Below, piece after piece: positions 52,891 to 64,000 of a DNA stretch of 64,000 nt; position 1 is the first letter of the stretch; each line of letters begins with the position of its first letter. This DNA is from Tolypeutes matacus (Eukaryota; Chordata; Mammalia; Cingulata; Chlamyphoridae): contig JAKSZT010054308.1 of NCBI GenBank assembly GCA_026826555.1, positions 2,466,045 to 2,530,044 of the forward strand, written 5' to 3'. The translations under genes and the position numbers were made by a program. The notes beneath the pieces are model-generated. The model was not told where the DNA came from. It ran no database searches and was given only the letters and a program-made list of their open reading frames with translations.

Positions 52891-52989
52891 TAAGACAGAC
52901 ACCCATGAACCCACTATCCAACCCCAATCTGGTGAATCTACTTGGGTACCTTCCCTACCCTTTCTCCCACCACCCCCTACAGATGATCA

Positions 52990-54760
52990 GTATCCGGAAT
53001 TTCATGTTTATCCTTTCCTTGTTGTTCTTCATAGTGCCTCCACATAAGTATATATACCTGAACATACATACATATAATACATATAATTTAATATATACAT
53101 ATAATTTAATTTTGCCTGTTCCTGAACTTTATAAAAATGAAATCATGCCACATGAGTGTGATCGGCAGCCTCTAAACTGGCCAATAGTCCCTCACCTCCT
53201 GGTATCCACATTCTTTTATAATTCCCTCTCTTGAGTGTAGGCTGGACCTAGTAACTTGTATCTAACAAATAAAAGATGTCAGGAGTGATGGGCTGTCACT
53301 TCTGAGATTAGACTGCGACTTCTGTCTTGGCCTCACTCTCTCTCGCCGTCTTTCTGATTGCTCTCCCTGGGAGAAGCCACCTGTCATGTCATGAGACCAC
53401 CCTGTGGAGAGGCCCACATGGCGAGGGACCACAGCCTGCCAACAGCCACATGAGTGAGCTGGAAAGCAGATGCCCTTTAAGTCGAGCCTTGAGGTGAGTC
53501 CACAGCCCTGGCTGAGAGCTTGACTACAATCTCATGAGAGCCTCTAAGCCAGAAGCACCCAGGAAAGCTGCACCTGGATTCCTGACCTCCTAGAAACAGC
53601 AAGTTCATAAATGCCCGTAGTGTTAAGCTGCAAAGTTTTGGGAAAAACTTGTTGTGCAACAAGTTCTATGAATTGCTTTTTTCCCACTCAACATGCATGT
53701 TGATAAATGTGGCAATAGTTTATTTTCATTCCCATATTGTATTTCGTAAAATGAATGTACCATAATTTATTTATTCCACTCACCTACTGATAGACATTTG
53801 AAGGGCTTCCAGTTTTTTACTTTAATGAGCAATACTGCTACAAACATGCTCCAGGTGTATTGTATAAGAGTTTCTCTAGGGCACAAACCTAAAGTGGATT
53901 TGCTGGTTTGTAAAGTATGTACATATTTAACTAACAAATGCCAAGTTGTCTACTAAAATGATGGCGCTAATTAGGCTTCCACTGGCAGTGGAGGAGAGTT
54001 CCTGTAGCTCCATATCCTTATCAACACTTGTCATTGTCTGATTTTAATTTTTGCCAAACTAGTGGGTAAATTGATACCTCACCAAGATTTTATTTTACAT
54101 TGCTCTGATAAAAGCTTGAATATCCTTTAATGTATTTATTGTTCATGTTTCCTCATTTGTGAAGTACCATTTATGACTTTTGCCTATTTTTCTATTGGGT
54201 TGTTTTTGCCCTTTTTTCTTATTGATTGATAAAAGTCCTATATATAGTCTAGATAACAAGAACTTCATCAATTTATAGGTTGCAAACATCTTCTTCCAGT
54301 TTGTGGCTTGTCTTTTTATTTTCTTTACAGTATTTTTTGATAAATAGAAGGGTTTAAGTTTTTGATGAATTTATCAGTCTTTTCATATAATTAGTGACTC
54401 GTATGTCTTACTTAAGAAATCCTTCCCTTACTGAGGTTATAAGCCTTTCTTTTAAATGTTTTAAAATGTTGCTTTCACAGTAAATCTTTAATTCACCTGT
54501 AATTGATTTTGTATATGGTTTGAGGTAAGAATATAACTTCAGTTTTTTTCATACAGATAATCAATTAACCCAGCCCCACTTAATGAATAGTCCATCTTCT
54601 CCCATTGACCTTCACTGCCCCATCTATTCATTAATAGATTAGATGTGGAAGTGGGACTATTTCTGGGCTCTTTACTCTCTTCCATTGGCCTATTTGCCTG
54701 ACCCTGGAGTTATATTATAGTCACCTTTATAGCCTTTTCTCAGTACCTTATCAAAAGCTA
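52990..54760 (-). mobile_element. L1-type LINE 3' part (antisense)
   Basis: Antisense L1 text is clear: attgctttttt-cactcaac near 53675, gtgcacaaac-type gagtttctctagggcaca near 53870, ctgtagctccatatccttat near 54000, and cttccagtttgtggcttgtc near 54293. It is interrupted by LTR-like DNA at 53145-53665. Non-functional. Confidence 0.75.
53145..53665 (+). mobile_element. old LTR-like element inside an antisense L1
   Basis: This block breaks an otherwise continuous antisense L1. It resembles a common placental LTR (ctcacctcctggtatccaca, gagaggcccacatggcgagg) and ends in the LTR-like gttttgggaaaaacttgttg. Family and borders are by eye; I found no clear duplication. Confidence 0.5.
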
Positions 54761-55384
54761 GCACAAAATAGGTGTTCAGTAAATATTTGTGGAATGAATA
54801 TGGCCTGCTTTCTGCTTTTCCTGTCCCCCTGAGAAAGTGATGTCTGTTTCACTAATTCAGTGAAGCTTGTTATGATGTCAGCTGTTCTCTTCAGCAGATA
54901 AACTTATGTCAAAGTGGCTGCCAAATTCCTCAGGCTAGGTAAAGAGTTGGTTCTTACTATTAGTAAGAACTCAGCTTCCTGGCAGTAGCTGTGACCTGTT
55001 CCAGCAATAGGCTGAAAAAAAAAATAAGCCAAATTAAATTACTTCCTGCTCCTCCTTCTTTTCCAAAGGAATTTGAATACTTCTTTAAAAAAAAAAAAAA
55101 AGAAAAAGAAAACAAGAAAACCTGGTTTTTAAAAACTCTTTTCACATGATCTTAGTGATTTCATGGCTCTAGTCATTTATCTTGGGTTGGGTTTGTTTGT
55201 TGGAAATTTGCAAATAGAGCCAGACCTTCTGCAGACCTCCAGCCAAATGGATTGCTTTGTCCTCACCTTTTGGTCATTCCTCAGCTTCACACAGTCAGAC
55301 TGCTGGTCCTGGTGAGTTGTGGAGCCTATGCTTGTTGAGTTCTCCAATGAAAAATCCAACAACACATACCACTTGACCCGTGGT

Positions 55385-55640
55385 GGCCCTTGACCTCCTC
55401 AGAACATTTCCCTCCTGTGGTGTCTTCAGGGTCTTGCTCTCCTGTTCTGACCATGTCTTCCTGGCCTTTTCTTCTGGCCTCTTCTTCAACATTGATGTGC
55501 CCCAGGCTTGTCTCATGCAGACACCTCTCTTGTTCCTGCTATGCCTTCCATTGTCCTGGCTGGTCCCTTCCTTTAAGACCCAGCTCGACTCCCATCATGA
55601 CCCTCCCAGCCAATGTGGCCTCTAATTCCTACACCACTTA
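55385..55640 (+). repeat. L2 LINE fragment
   Basis: L2-like text such as ttgttcctgctatgccttcc and cctttaagacccagctcga; degraded and short. Confidence 0.55.
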
Positions 55641-55699
55641 GCATTGGCACTGTCCATTTGCTGCTCCCATTTGTGTAGGAGACCACAAGGTTGTTTGGT

Positions 55700-55915
55700 G
55701 TCCTGGCTGAGTACCCAGGCTCTAGGGCAGGCCACCTGTGACTGAATTGAGGCGTTGCCCCTTGGTAGCTGCATGACCTTTTCCTCAATTTTCCCCATCT
55801 GTCAAAAGAGTTGTACCAACTCTCATAAAACTGTCGATGGGAATTAAATGAGTTGATGTGTTTAAAATATTTAGAATGGTGCCTGACACAGAGTTGTACT
55901 AAAAGAATGTTGGCT
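55700..55915 (+). repeat. MIR
   Basis: tcctcaattttccccatctg, gatgggaattaaatgagttg fit MIR. Confidence 0.65.
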
Positions 55916-55949
55916 CTTGTGCCATTCCCATTTTATGTGTGTATGCCTA

Positions 55950-56095
55950 GCCTCGCCATAGTAGGCAGAGCCCAGACTCTGGAAGCAAAAGGTGGACTTT
56001 CACGCCCTAATGGCTTTGTGACCTTGAACAAATCACTTCACTGTCTCAGGGTCTGTTTTTTTCTCTTCAGGGAAGCAGGGTGGAATGTCTGTCAA
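55950..56095 (+). repeat. MIR
   Basis: agcccagactctggaagcaa, gtgaccttgaacaaatcact fit MIR. Confidence 0.6.
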
Positions 56096-56439
56096 GGGAC
56101 CCTGTGGAGGACTGAATGTGGACGAGATCTGTCAACCTTCAACTATGTGACATAGATAGAAGTGTGCAGCTGCCCCTTAAGGAGTCTCCCACCCGGCTCC
56201 TCCCTCCTGGGCGCTTCCTACCCGGGCTCTGCCTACCTGGGGCTCTGTGTGAGAGAAAGGTAGCCAGGTGGGGAGAACAAACAGACATGACCAAGTGGAA
56301 AAACAGTAACTCCTCCCAGGTTTTCCTTTAAATCTTCCCTGTCCCACCATCTTGTGGGTGGGTCAAGCCCCTTCCCTTTGTATGGTGATTTGTTGCTTTA
56401 AAAAGTGCATTTAACACGTTTTCTATCAACAAATCTGAT

Positions 56440-57145
56440 TGACTCCACCTTCAAAAATCTTTCCACATCTGCCCCCTTCACACCACCTCTGCTGTGACTA
56501 CCTGGGGCCCTGCGGCAGCCGCCCGGCTGCTCTCCCTGCTTCTGCCCAAACAGCACCTCCCCCCACTGCTTCTGCCCCACCCTGCTGCCTGTGACAGCAG
56601 CCAGAGTGATCCTTTCAAAAAGTAAGACGGCACATGTCACCTCTCTGCTCAAAAACCCCTGTATCCCTCAGAACAAAGGCCAAAGTCCTGGCAGGCCCCC
56701 CCAGCAGCCCCGTACTCCCCCCGCCATCTCTCCTAGGACCCTCCCCCTGCCCCTCTGCTCTGGCCATCTGCATAGCCCCTTGGAGAGGCCAGCTTTACTC
56801 CTGCCTCGGAGCTTTGGCGCCCGCTATTCCTTCCACCTGGAAGGCCTTGGCCCCAATTTCAGGTCTTTGCTCCAATGCCAGCTTCTAAGTGTGGCCTTCC
56901 CTGAGCATCCCACCTACAACTGCACTACTCCCCCTCACCCCACACGCCCCATTTCCTTCCTGTTATTTTTCTCCATGCCATGTATCACCCTTGGACAGAA
57001 TATATATTTGCTTATTTTTGTGTCTGTTGACAGCCAAACCTCATTGGAATATAAGCTTCCTGAAGGAAAGAATTTTTTTGTTTTGCTTACAGCTGTCTCC
57101 CTAGTGCTCAATGAATATTTGAAGAAAGAAAGAAAAGAATGAATG
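56440..57145 (+). repeat. L2 LINE fragment
   Basis: Clear L2: cagccagagtgatcctttca, cacctctctgctcaaaaacc, gaacaaaggccaaagtcctg, ending at aatgaatattt-gaa. The long open frame here is a by-product. Confidence 0.75.
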
Positions 57146-57149
57146 AATG

Positions 57150-57320
57150 ACCCCATCTAGTCTTTACAACAAGCCAGCCAGACAAGGTGGGCAGGACAGG
57201 GGCTGTTGCCCAATTTTACCATGAAGGGATAAGAAGCTCAAGAGAGAAACTGACCTAACTTCTCATAGCAAGTAAGTGGAAAAGCTGGAACTGAAACACA
57301 TGCTATTTCTGATTCTAAAG
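57150..57320 (-). repeat. MIR (antisense)
   Basis: cccaattttaccatgaaggg, agcaagtaagtggaaaagct fit a reversed MIR. Confidence 0.6.
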
Positions 57321-58784
57321 ATGGCAGGTGCCGTGAGTTTATGGATGAGCAGGGGCATGGGGTGGGGTGTGGAGGCCTGGGCCTGGGCAGGGGCCACCCG
57401 TCCTAGCTTGGCAGAGGACCCGCTCAGTCACTGCCAGGAGGAGATGCCAGGAGGTGATGCCGGGAGGCTCTAGGTTTCACTCTTACCAGCCTGTAAAAGG
57501 GACTGGGTTTTATTCCCATCCCTACCTCTAGCTTTATCTAGGTCTCCAACTCCTACTTATCAAGTGGCCTTGGTATCCTAGGGAATGGGACTCCAGCATT
57601 GTGGAGAAAATGGGGGCAAAATCACTAATTCTTAAGGGTATTTTGAGCCATATTTTAGGAGCATTTGAGAAATGCTTGAGGTGTGTGAAAGAGGAGCTTT
57701 GCATTCCAAAGTTAGCTAAGGAATAAATGGCTTATGGTAACTACAGGGTCATTAGTGCTTATTTCTGCTATGGGTCAATTCACATCAAGGCAAAAAAAAA
57801 GTTATTTCTATGCCTTATCTTAACATGTGAAATAAATGACTCTGGAGACCCAGGGCTGAACACAAACCGACTGGGCCAACGCTTGTGTCAACATGTGCAT
57901 AAATAAAGTCATCCCCGTAGTCTGCTTGACCTCTATGGATGCCATCCTATTTTTCAAGAGTTGGCTTTGGAATTTAGGAAAATAAGGATGTTTCCCTCTA
58001 CCAGGTAATTCAAGGTAACATAACAGCCTTGGATCTTTCCAAGGCAAATCTAAATCTAGTTTGTGTGTGTGTGTTTTTTAAATTTATTTCTAGCCCCAAG
58101 AACTAACAGCACAAGTGCAAGGCCTCCAGTTATTTTTAAAAGGGGAGAAAACCACTACCGACAAAGCACAGCAGTTGTAATAAGCAAGTTGTGACTTGCT
58201 TTGCCCTCACACAAGCCCTTTTTCTGTGCCTACAGCAGGTTGGCTGTTGCTCTCTCTTACAGGGCTGGTGGCGCCTGGGTCTCCTCTAGCAGGTCTCTGT
58301 GGGCTTTTGACCAGCTGTGGAAGAGTCAGGCCATCCGGCTGGTCCCACACATCTGGATGCAGCCCCTGTGCGGGCCTCGGCCGGGAGGTTAAGCAACCAC
58401 GCCAGCTAAGCTTTTCTCAGTGCGTTTCTCTTCTTTTGGGTCTCTTCCTCTCCGTTGAGCTAAGATGTTCTGCTCAACCACCCCACCTCGCAAATGGATG
58501 CTCCATTTGAGGGAAGCCAGCTGCCATTCCTTCCACAGCCCGTTCCCTTCTTAAAGGGGAATGCTGTCAACCTCTTTGAATGGTTATTAAATTAAAAAAC
58601 CAGATGGCTCATCTGGCAAATCCTTCTGAGTCAGTTTCTCAATTTGCAATGTTTTCTTTCTTCTTATTAAAAAATATTTCCATGTTTCCTGATTTGGAAA
58701 TGTTTAATAAAATGCATGAAAATGGAGAAAAACAATATGTTTGGAAGAAGCACGGTTCCCATTGGAAGCATGCCTTCCACAGCA

Positions 58785-58975
58785 CTGGGAGGTGGCGTGG
58801 CCGAGAGGGCAACAGATGGGGGGTCCGAGCCCAGCCCTGCCACCTGTTAGTCTGTGGCCCAGGTAAAAGGCTTACCTCTCTGAGTCTCAGCTTTCCTATC
58901 TGCCAGGGGGTCTACTGATGATCAAATGAGAGCATCAGTATAAATGCTGCACAGCTCTTGGCACATCTTTTGAGC
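58785..58975 (+). repeat. MIR
   Basis: gaggtggcgtggccgagagg-type head, then ttacctctctgagtctcagc and gatgatcaaatgagagcatc fit MIR; an antisense L2 end follows to about 59110. Confidence 0.6.
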
Positions 58976-59389
58976 TTACTAAATGAGTTCATCCATTCAA
59001 CAGGTATTAATGATGGCCCTACTGTGTGCCAGACCTGCACCCATTTTATGGAACTTATGGAGCAGTGGCAGAGGCAGACACCAAACAGCACTAATGCCCA
59101 AATAAACAAAGGCCCAATGACAATTGAGATGAGTGCTGCCAAGGAGGGGGGCAGGGTGCACCTGGCAGGAGACCTCCCCTGAGGACCCAACACAGACGCA
59201 GACACAGAGGAGCAAGCTGAGGCAGGGGTGCTGCGTTGCCAGCTCTCCCAGTGGAGGGACCAGCTCTGGACAAGGCCCAAGGTGAGGCGGAAGACCTGGA
59301 GGGAGAGATGTGGGGGATAAAGAAGACGTCACACGGCCAGTGCTGTGCCACAGTAGGCAGAACGGCCTGAGCACCCCCACGCTGGGGCC

Positions 59390-59640
59390 CCCCACTGCCC
59401 TCTGCCCCTCGTCTGGTCGTCTGGTCCCCCCATTCCTTCCTCCCCTGCCCTATTTTTTTCCAGCTCATTATACTCTCTTTTCTTAGCTTGTTTTCTTTTT
59501 ACTCATAGCACTTACCACTACTTTTCTGTTTGTTTTTTTTTAATGTCTTCCCTATTAAAATGTAAGCTTCATGAGGGTACAGATCGGCCTGCTTTGTTCA
59601 CTGCTGAGTGCCCAGGGCCCCTCCTCTCTTTTTCTTTCCA
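59390..59640 (+). repeat. L2 LINE 3' end
   Basis: Text such as atagcacttaccactacttt, attaaaatgtaagcttcatg and tttgttcactgctgagtgcc is the L2 3' region. The solo LTR begins just beyond it. Confidence 0.7.
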
Positions 59641-59679
59641 TCACCTTTCTTTATTCTTTCTTGCTTCTCTCATACCTTC

Positions 59680-60499
59680 TGTAGCAGTTTGGTATTACTT
59701 ATGGAGTCCAAAAAGAAATACAGATTATATTTGTAAACTGGCCGGTTCCTCTGGCGTGATAACCCTTTGGTTATATTAGAGTCAGCTGAGACATCTGATT
59801 AAATTAGGATTAGGGCCCTGATCATTAGAGTGCGACTCAGCGTCATGTCCCAGCCCCCTTGGACTGATAAAACAGACTCTCACACGGAAGTAGACACACA
59901 GAAGCAGATACGCAGGAAGAGACTGCTCCATAGACACGGCCAGGGAAGAGAGATGAGCCTGATAGTCTACAGCTGACCTTGTGGAGAGACCAGAGCAGCT
60001 GACCCAGAAAGAAACGAACCCCAGGGAGAGAGACAAGCCTTATGCCAGCCTACAGCTGAGATCAGAAGAAGCTGGGACCATGGAGCCTTAAGAGGAAGGA
60101 GGAAGGCTGAACCCTCACAGAGATTGCCAGCTATCTTGCATCAACACATAACAACAGACTTTGGGTGAGAAAGTACCTTGGTACCTTTTTTTTTTTAAAG
60201 ATTTTATTTTTATTTATTCATTTATCCCCCCCCTGCTGCTTGTGCTCGCTGGGTCAGCCAACCACACCGTGCGGGCGGATCCGCCCTCACCAGGAGGCCC
60301 TGGGAACTGAACCCGGGGCCTCCCATATGGTAAACGGGAGCCCTACTGATTGAGCCACAGCCGCTTCCCAACCTTGGGACCTTGAGTTGAGCTCTTTAGG
60401 GCCTTGTGACTGTCAGCTTCTACCCCAAATAAACACCCTTTATAAAAGCCAACAGAGTTCTGGTACTTTGCATCAGCACCCCTTTGGCTGACTAATACA
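59680..60499 (+). mobile_element. solo LTR of an endogenous retrovirus (ERVL-like)
   Basis: The element starts tgtagcagtttgg and ends gactaataca, giving TG...CA ends, and is flanked by the 5-bp duplication ccttc (59675-59679 and 60500-60504). A polyadenylation signal (aataaacacccttt) lies near the 3' end. Without the nested SINE it is about 625 bp. No internal retroviral genes are adjacent, so it is a solo LTR. The 5-bp duplication fits ERVL/MaLR-type or some gammaretroviral families. It is probably xenarthran-specific. Confidence 0.7.
60188..60370 (-). mobile_element. tRNA-derived SINE with extra 3' module, nested in an LTR
   Basis: Flanks accttggtacctt (60175-60187) and accttgggacctt (60371-60383) differ at one base. 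It belongs to the same subfamily as 8820-9009. It interrupts the solo LTR at 59680-60499 and is therefore younger than that LTR. Confidence 0.9.
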
Positions 60500-61309
60500 C
60501 CTTCTTTCTCTTTTTTCTTCCTCCAAAACACTGTTCCCAGCTCCCCTTTCTCTCTCCTGCTCACAGTTTCTATGGGGAAACCAGTCTTTCTTTGCTTCAG
60601 GCAGGCAGGGGAGGCAGAATCTGCGATGCAAAGTGGGGAGCTCCACCAGAGCCTGGAGCTCAGAGGAGGAAGCCTGCAGCCCTGGGCTCTTCTGATGACC
60701 ACATCCCCCCTCATGGTTTCGACAGCCGACCCCTCTCCCTGCTGAAACTAGTCCAAACCTACCCTCTGAGCTTCAGACCCATGGATCACTCTGCCTATCG
60801 TGGGACATCTCTGGGGGGCATAGCTAAATCCAGCTTAACTTATCTGGAACCCTACTCACCTCCTCCCCTGCTCATCTCCCAGCTGCCCTCCAAACTTCCC
60901 CCATGACTTCTGTATCTTCTCTGTATCTGCAGGCCACCAGCTGCTCATCTAGCCACTCAGGGCCCTGGGCATGATTCTGGAATGTCCTCCTCCGTCACCC
61001 CACACCCAATCAGGCAGTCCTGTCCATTTGGGCTCCTCCAGCTCTCTCAACCCTGGACCTCACTGGTTGCCTTTTTGTGGCAGGGTCGTTTTAAGGCTAG
61101 CTCTATGATAATATCACTTTTGCCCTCTTGCTCTGATCTGCTTGCTCTCCTCTCATGAGCTGGGAGAGGTAGGAGTGGGTTTCCCGCCAGCCTGAGGAAA
61201 GGATTTACGGCCTGGGGCCCTCTCACAGCAAAGGCTGGGTCTCTGAACACCATCCCTCCTGCAGCCATGGAATAAAAGAAACAAGTGAATAAGTAAGGTT
61301 GGGAACGTT

Positions 61310-61620
61310 TGGCCTTGAAAGGGGACCATGTCCAAACTCCTTAGATGGGTGAATAAGCCCCAGTGTCATCTGGCCCCTCTACCTGTCCAGCCTCAAGTCC
61401 AGCCTCGACCTCTCTACACCCTGCTTATTATCTCTCCCACCCCAGGCTCCCTGTCACCTCCGTGCTCTGCTCATGCTGGTCCCTCTGCCTGGGGTCTCCT
61501 TAGACTTAGGAATCACCTCCTCCAGAAAGTGTTCCTGGATCAAGTGCCCTCGTGGAGCTCCTTTAGCCCCCAGGTTCCTCTCTGTCACCTCCCAATGTGA
61601 AACCTAATCGTGTGCTTGCT
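61310..61620 (+). repeat. L2 LINE fragment
   Basis: Text such as tccaaactccttagatgggt, tgtcatctggcccctctacc and cctccagaaagtgttcctgg fits L2. Confidence 0.65.
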
Positions 61621-62099
61621 CCCAGGCTGGCCACTTTCGTGGCCCAGTGCCCAGTGGAGGAAGCTCGGCAAAGCTGCCGGGGGAGGCGGTGAATGAACGG
61701 GGCCTGCAGGGGAGGTGACACTTAAACCTGGCCTCATCTCACTCCCATCCATGGGCTTCTGCTTTGTGTTTAAAGCCAGGTCTCTGCTTTCTCCCTGTGG
61801 CTGTCACTGGTTTTCATTCAGCTCCGCCTGCCCAGGGCCTCAGTCTGCCACCTGTAAGCATTTTCTCTCCTAGATGAGCCTTTTCCGCACATTTGCCATC
61901 AGTCACATAGTGTGACTTGGAAGCAAAGAGGCTCACAATTCTTAGTTTTTATATAAAGAGACAAGAACATTACTGGTTGGGATTCTTGCAAAATATTCCC
62001 TTAAAAGACCTTAGAGATGCTCTACTACTCATCTCGCTGTACTTTTGGGACTCCCTCTGTGAGGTAGGTAGGACTGGGTTTTAGCCCTCTTTTAAGAGC

Positions 62100-62300
62100 T
62101 AGCAATCAGCATCATCATTTATCAAGTGCTGACCGTGGGCAACGTGCATTATCTCATCCAGCCCTCACAATGATGAGATTCACAATTGTCATTTCTCATT
62201 TTCTTGAGTTGGACACTGAGACTCAGCTAGATTATGGAACTTGCACACAAAGTAAGACATCCAATGAGTGGCAGAGCCTGAGCGTGACCTCGGATTTGTC
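62100..62300 (-). repeat. MIR (antisense)
   Basis: catcatttatcaagtgctga, agtggcagagcctgagcgtg fit a reversed MIR. Confidence 0.65.
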
Positions 62301-63577
62301 AAATTCCACAGCCCATCTTTGACCATATTGCGCCTTTGAGGAAGTGGAGGCCCAGATAGGGTGAGTGGTGAGAAAGGGAGGATTCTCCCTTTTTCAAGAA
62401 CCTGATCCAGCCATCTTCAACAGGGGAGAGAGCCAGAGGCAGGGCTACCCTGTCCAGCAGTGTAGGCTGTGCACTGTGCAACTCTCGGAAGTGCCATCAT
62501 GAAGACTCTAATGTGAATGGAGCCCCCTGGAGTGTAGGCAGTGGTACTGGTTGGTACCCCAAAGGAAAGAAGGGTGTCTTTCTCCTCCCAGTTATGTTTT
62601 CTAAAGGGAATTAAAGGCAGACAGCTCCCCGGGAGAGCACACGTTAAGGAGGGCACAGAGGTGCAGTCTCACCTGGACACGGTTAGTGTGGGAGAGAGGT
62701 GGAGATCTCTGTGATTACCAAGAAAGGAGAAACAAGGTAGAAACATACCCTAGGTAGGAATTTTCTCGTTCCTGCTCCTGAAAGCAATGGGGCTTCTAGA
62801 GCAGGACATGGCATCTCTGTATGGGCAGCTTCCCTGCCACTGAGAAGGGGTGGGGGGTACTGGGGAGAAGCCCCGGACATCCAGGGTGAGTGGGAAGAAC
62901 TCAGAGTAGCTCCTCAGAGAAGCTCAGAGAGGCTGGCGGCAGAAGGACTCTGAGCACAGGGGCACCCAGAGAGGGTCTGGTCGGAGAGCAAGAGGCCCGG
63001 GGAACTTGACCTCAAGCAGCCCGCGTGGAGTGTGGCTGCATCCAGCTTGGCGTGTCTAGGAAGGTGTACTTCCTCGATCCCTGGGAGTGGGCTCTGCTAA
63101 GTGAAGGGTGACAAAGTCTGGGGCCGGGCTGCAGGGGCTGCTCCAGGACCCAAGTGTCCCCCAGCCACACCATCCCAGACCTCGTTTACATGACTCGCCG
63201 GGAAGTACTGAAAGACTTCAGAAATGATGTTAACTGTGGAGCTCCATGTGGAAAAAGTGGAAAGGAGACAGCCAGTCACACACCCAGCTTGTCTCCCCCA
63301 AGAGGGACTTCCTTGCTAGCGGAACTTCTAAATGCTCCAAGGTCTATGAAAGCAGCTGCTGGAAGGGAAGGCTCACGCCCGGGGAACCAAGGGGCTTCCA
63401 CGATCCTCCCTGCTCATCTCCACAGAATGAAAGGACACAGCTGGGGAAAGACAGTCCTCAGCATTGGAATTGCTTTTTTATGCCTCTCAAACTGAGAGCT
63501 TCTTGCTGGAGGAGAAGGAGCAAGACAAAGAAAAGACGATCCATCTGGAGGGCCTGGCAAGAATAATGTAAAAGCCC

Positions 63578-63796
63578 GGGAAGCCGATGTGGCACAAGTG
63601 GTTGAGTGCCTGCTTCCCACATGGGAGGTCCAGGGTTTGGTTCCTGGTGCCTCTTAAAAACAAAAACAAACAACAAGCAAACAAACAATAAAACCAACTC
63701 AGGGGAGCTGATGTGGCTCAGTGGTTGAGCACCGGCTTCCCACATAACGAGGTCCCAGGTTCAATTCCCAGCCCCAGTGCCTCAAAAAAAAAAAAA
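63578..63796 (+). mobile_element. dimeric tRNA-derived SINE
   Basis: Monomer one starts gggaagccgatgtggcacaa (63578) and ends gtgcctctt. An A-rich linker ending aaaaccaactca leads to monomer two, ggggagctgatgtggctcag (about 63703-63783), then an A13 tail. The architecture matches 6202-6414. Confidence 0.85.
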
Positions 63797-64000
63797 GCTC
63801 TGGGCCTCCATTGCCTCAGCTGAGAAATGAGGGGGCTTGGTTGGCCCACATGACCCTTCAGGCCCCTTCCCGCTTGGAGCTGCTGCAATTCTCTGAGAAC
63901 TAAGTTTTCCTCACCCCATGGCCCACACACACATTGGGGAGCTGGTTATGTAGGGGAGGGGGCAGCTGCAGGCCCAGTCCTTGTGGCCTCGAGGGGCCAT

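Overview
The window is mammalian genomic DNA and looks like a xenarthran, most likely an armadillo. The clue is about ten copies of a tRNA-derived SINE with a 'gatgtggctcaagtggttg' head and a 'ggttcgatccccgg' B box, the DAS-type SINE family known from armadillos. Very old mammalian repeats (MIR, L2, L1M-like, hAT fossils, MaLR-like LTRs) lie beneath them. There are no prokaryotic features.

The one protein-coding gene I can support is KCNN3 (SK3, small-conductance calcium-activated potassium channel), read on the minus strand. Five consecutive coding exons are visible with exact GT-AG splice sites and matching phases: pore exon 46736-46877, S6/calmodulin exon 39589-39699, calmodulin-binding exon 30612-30739, a 70-bp exon 29860-29929, and the last coding exon 22097-22393, which ends in TAA. 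Together they encode 248 continuous residues, from the pore to the C terminus. The N-terminal exons (S1-S5) are not in the window and must lie beyond 64000. The C-terminal tail ending in ...[10 protein letters not shown] identifies KCNN3 rather than KCNN1 or KCNN2.

Layout: 1-9 kb is the region downstream of the gene. It holds MIR/L2 fossils, a CpG-rich block near 2.0-2.5 kb, and a long antisense L1 broken up by SINEs, LTR-like DNA and a hAT element. From 10 to 22 kb is unique-looking, SINE-poor DNA that probably contains a long KCNN3 3' UTR; it includes a strong CTCF-like site at 11074 and a 49-nt Z-DNA-prone tract at 19893. From 22 to 47 kb are the exons and four introns. The first intron downstream of 29.8 kb carries an apparently complete retrocopy (24470-25422) of an unidentified polyadenylated RNA, with a perfect 15-bp target duplication. 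From 47 to 64 kb is part of a large upstream intron, rich in L1, L2, MIR and SINE DNA, with a solo LTR at 59680-60499 interrupted by a SINE.

I found no wholly new system. The best leads are the unidentified retrocopy, the dimeric and trimeric architecture of the tRNA-derived SINEs, the orphan CpG block with a consensus splice donor, and the solo LTR. Repeat family names were assigned by eye and need RepeatMasker confirmation; repeat borders without target duplications are approximate.
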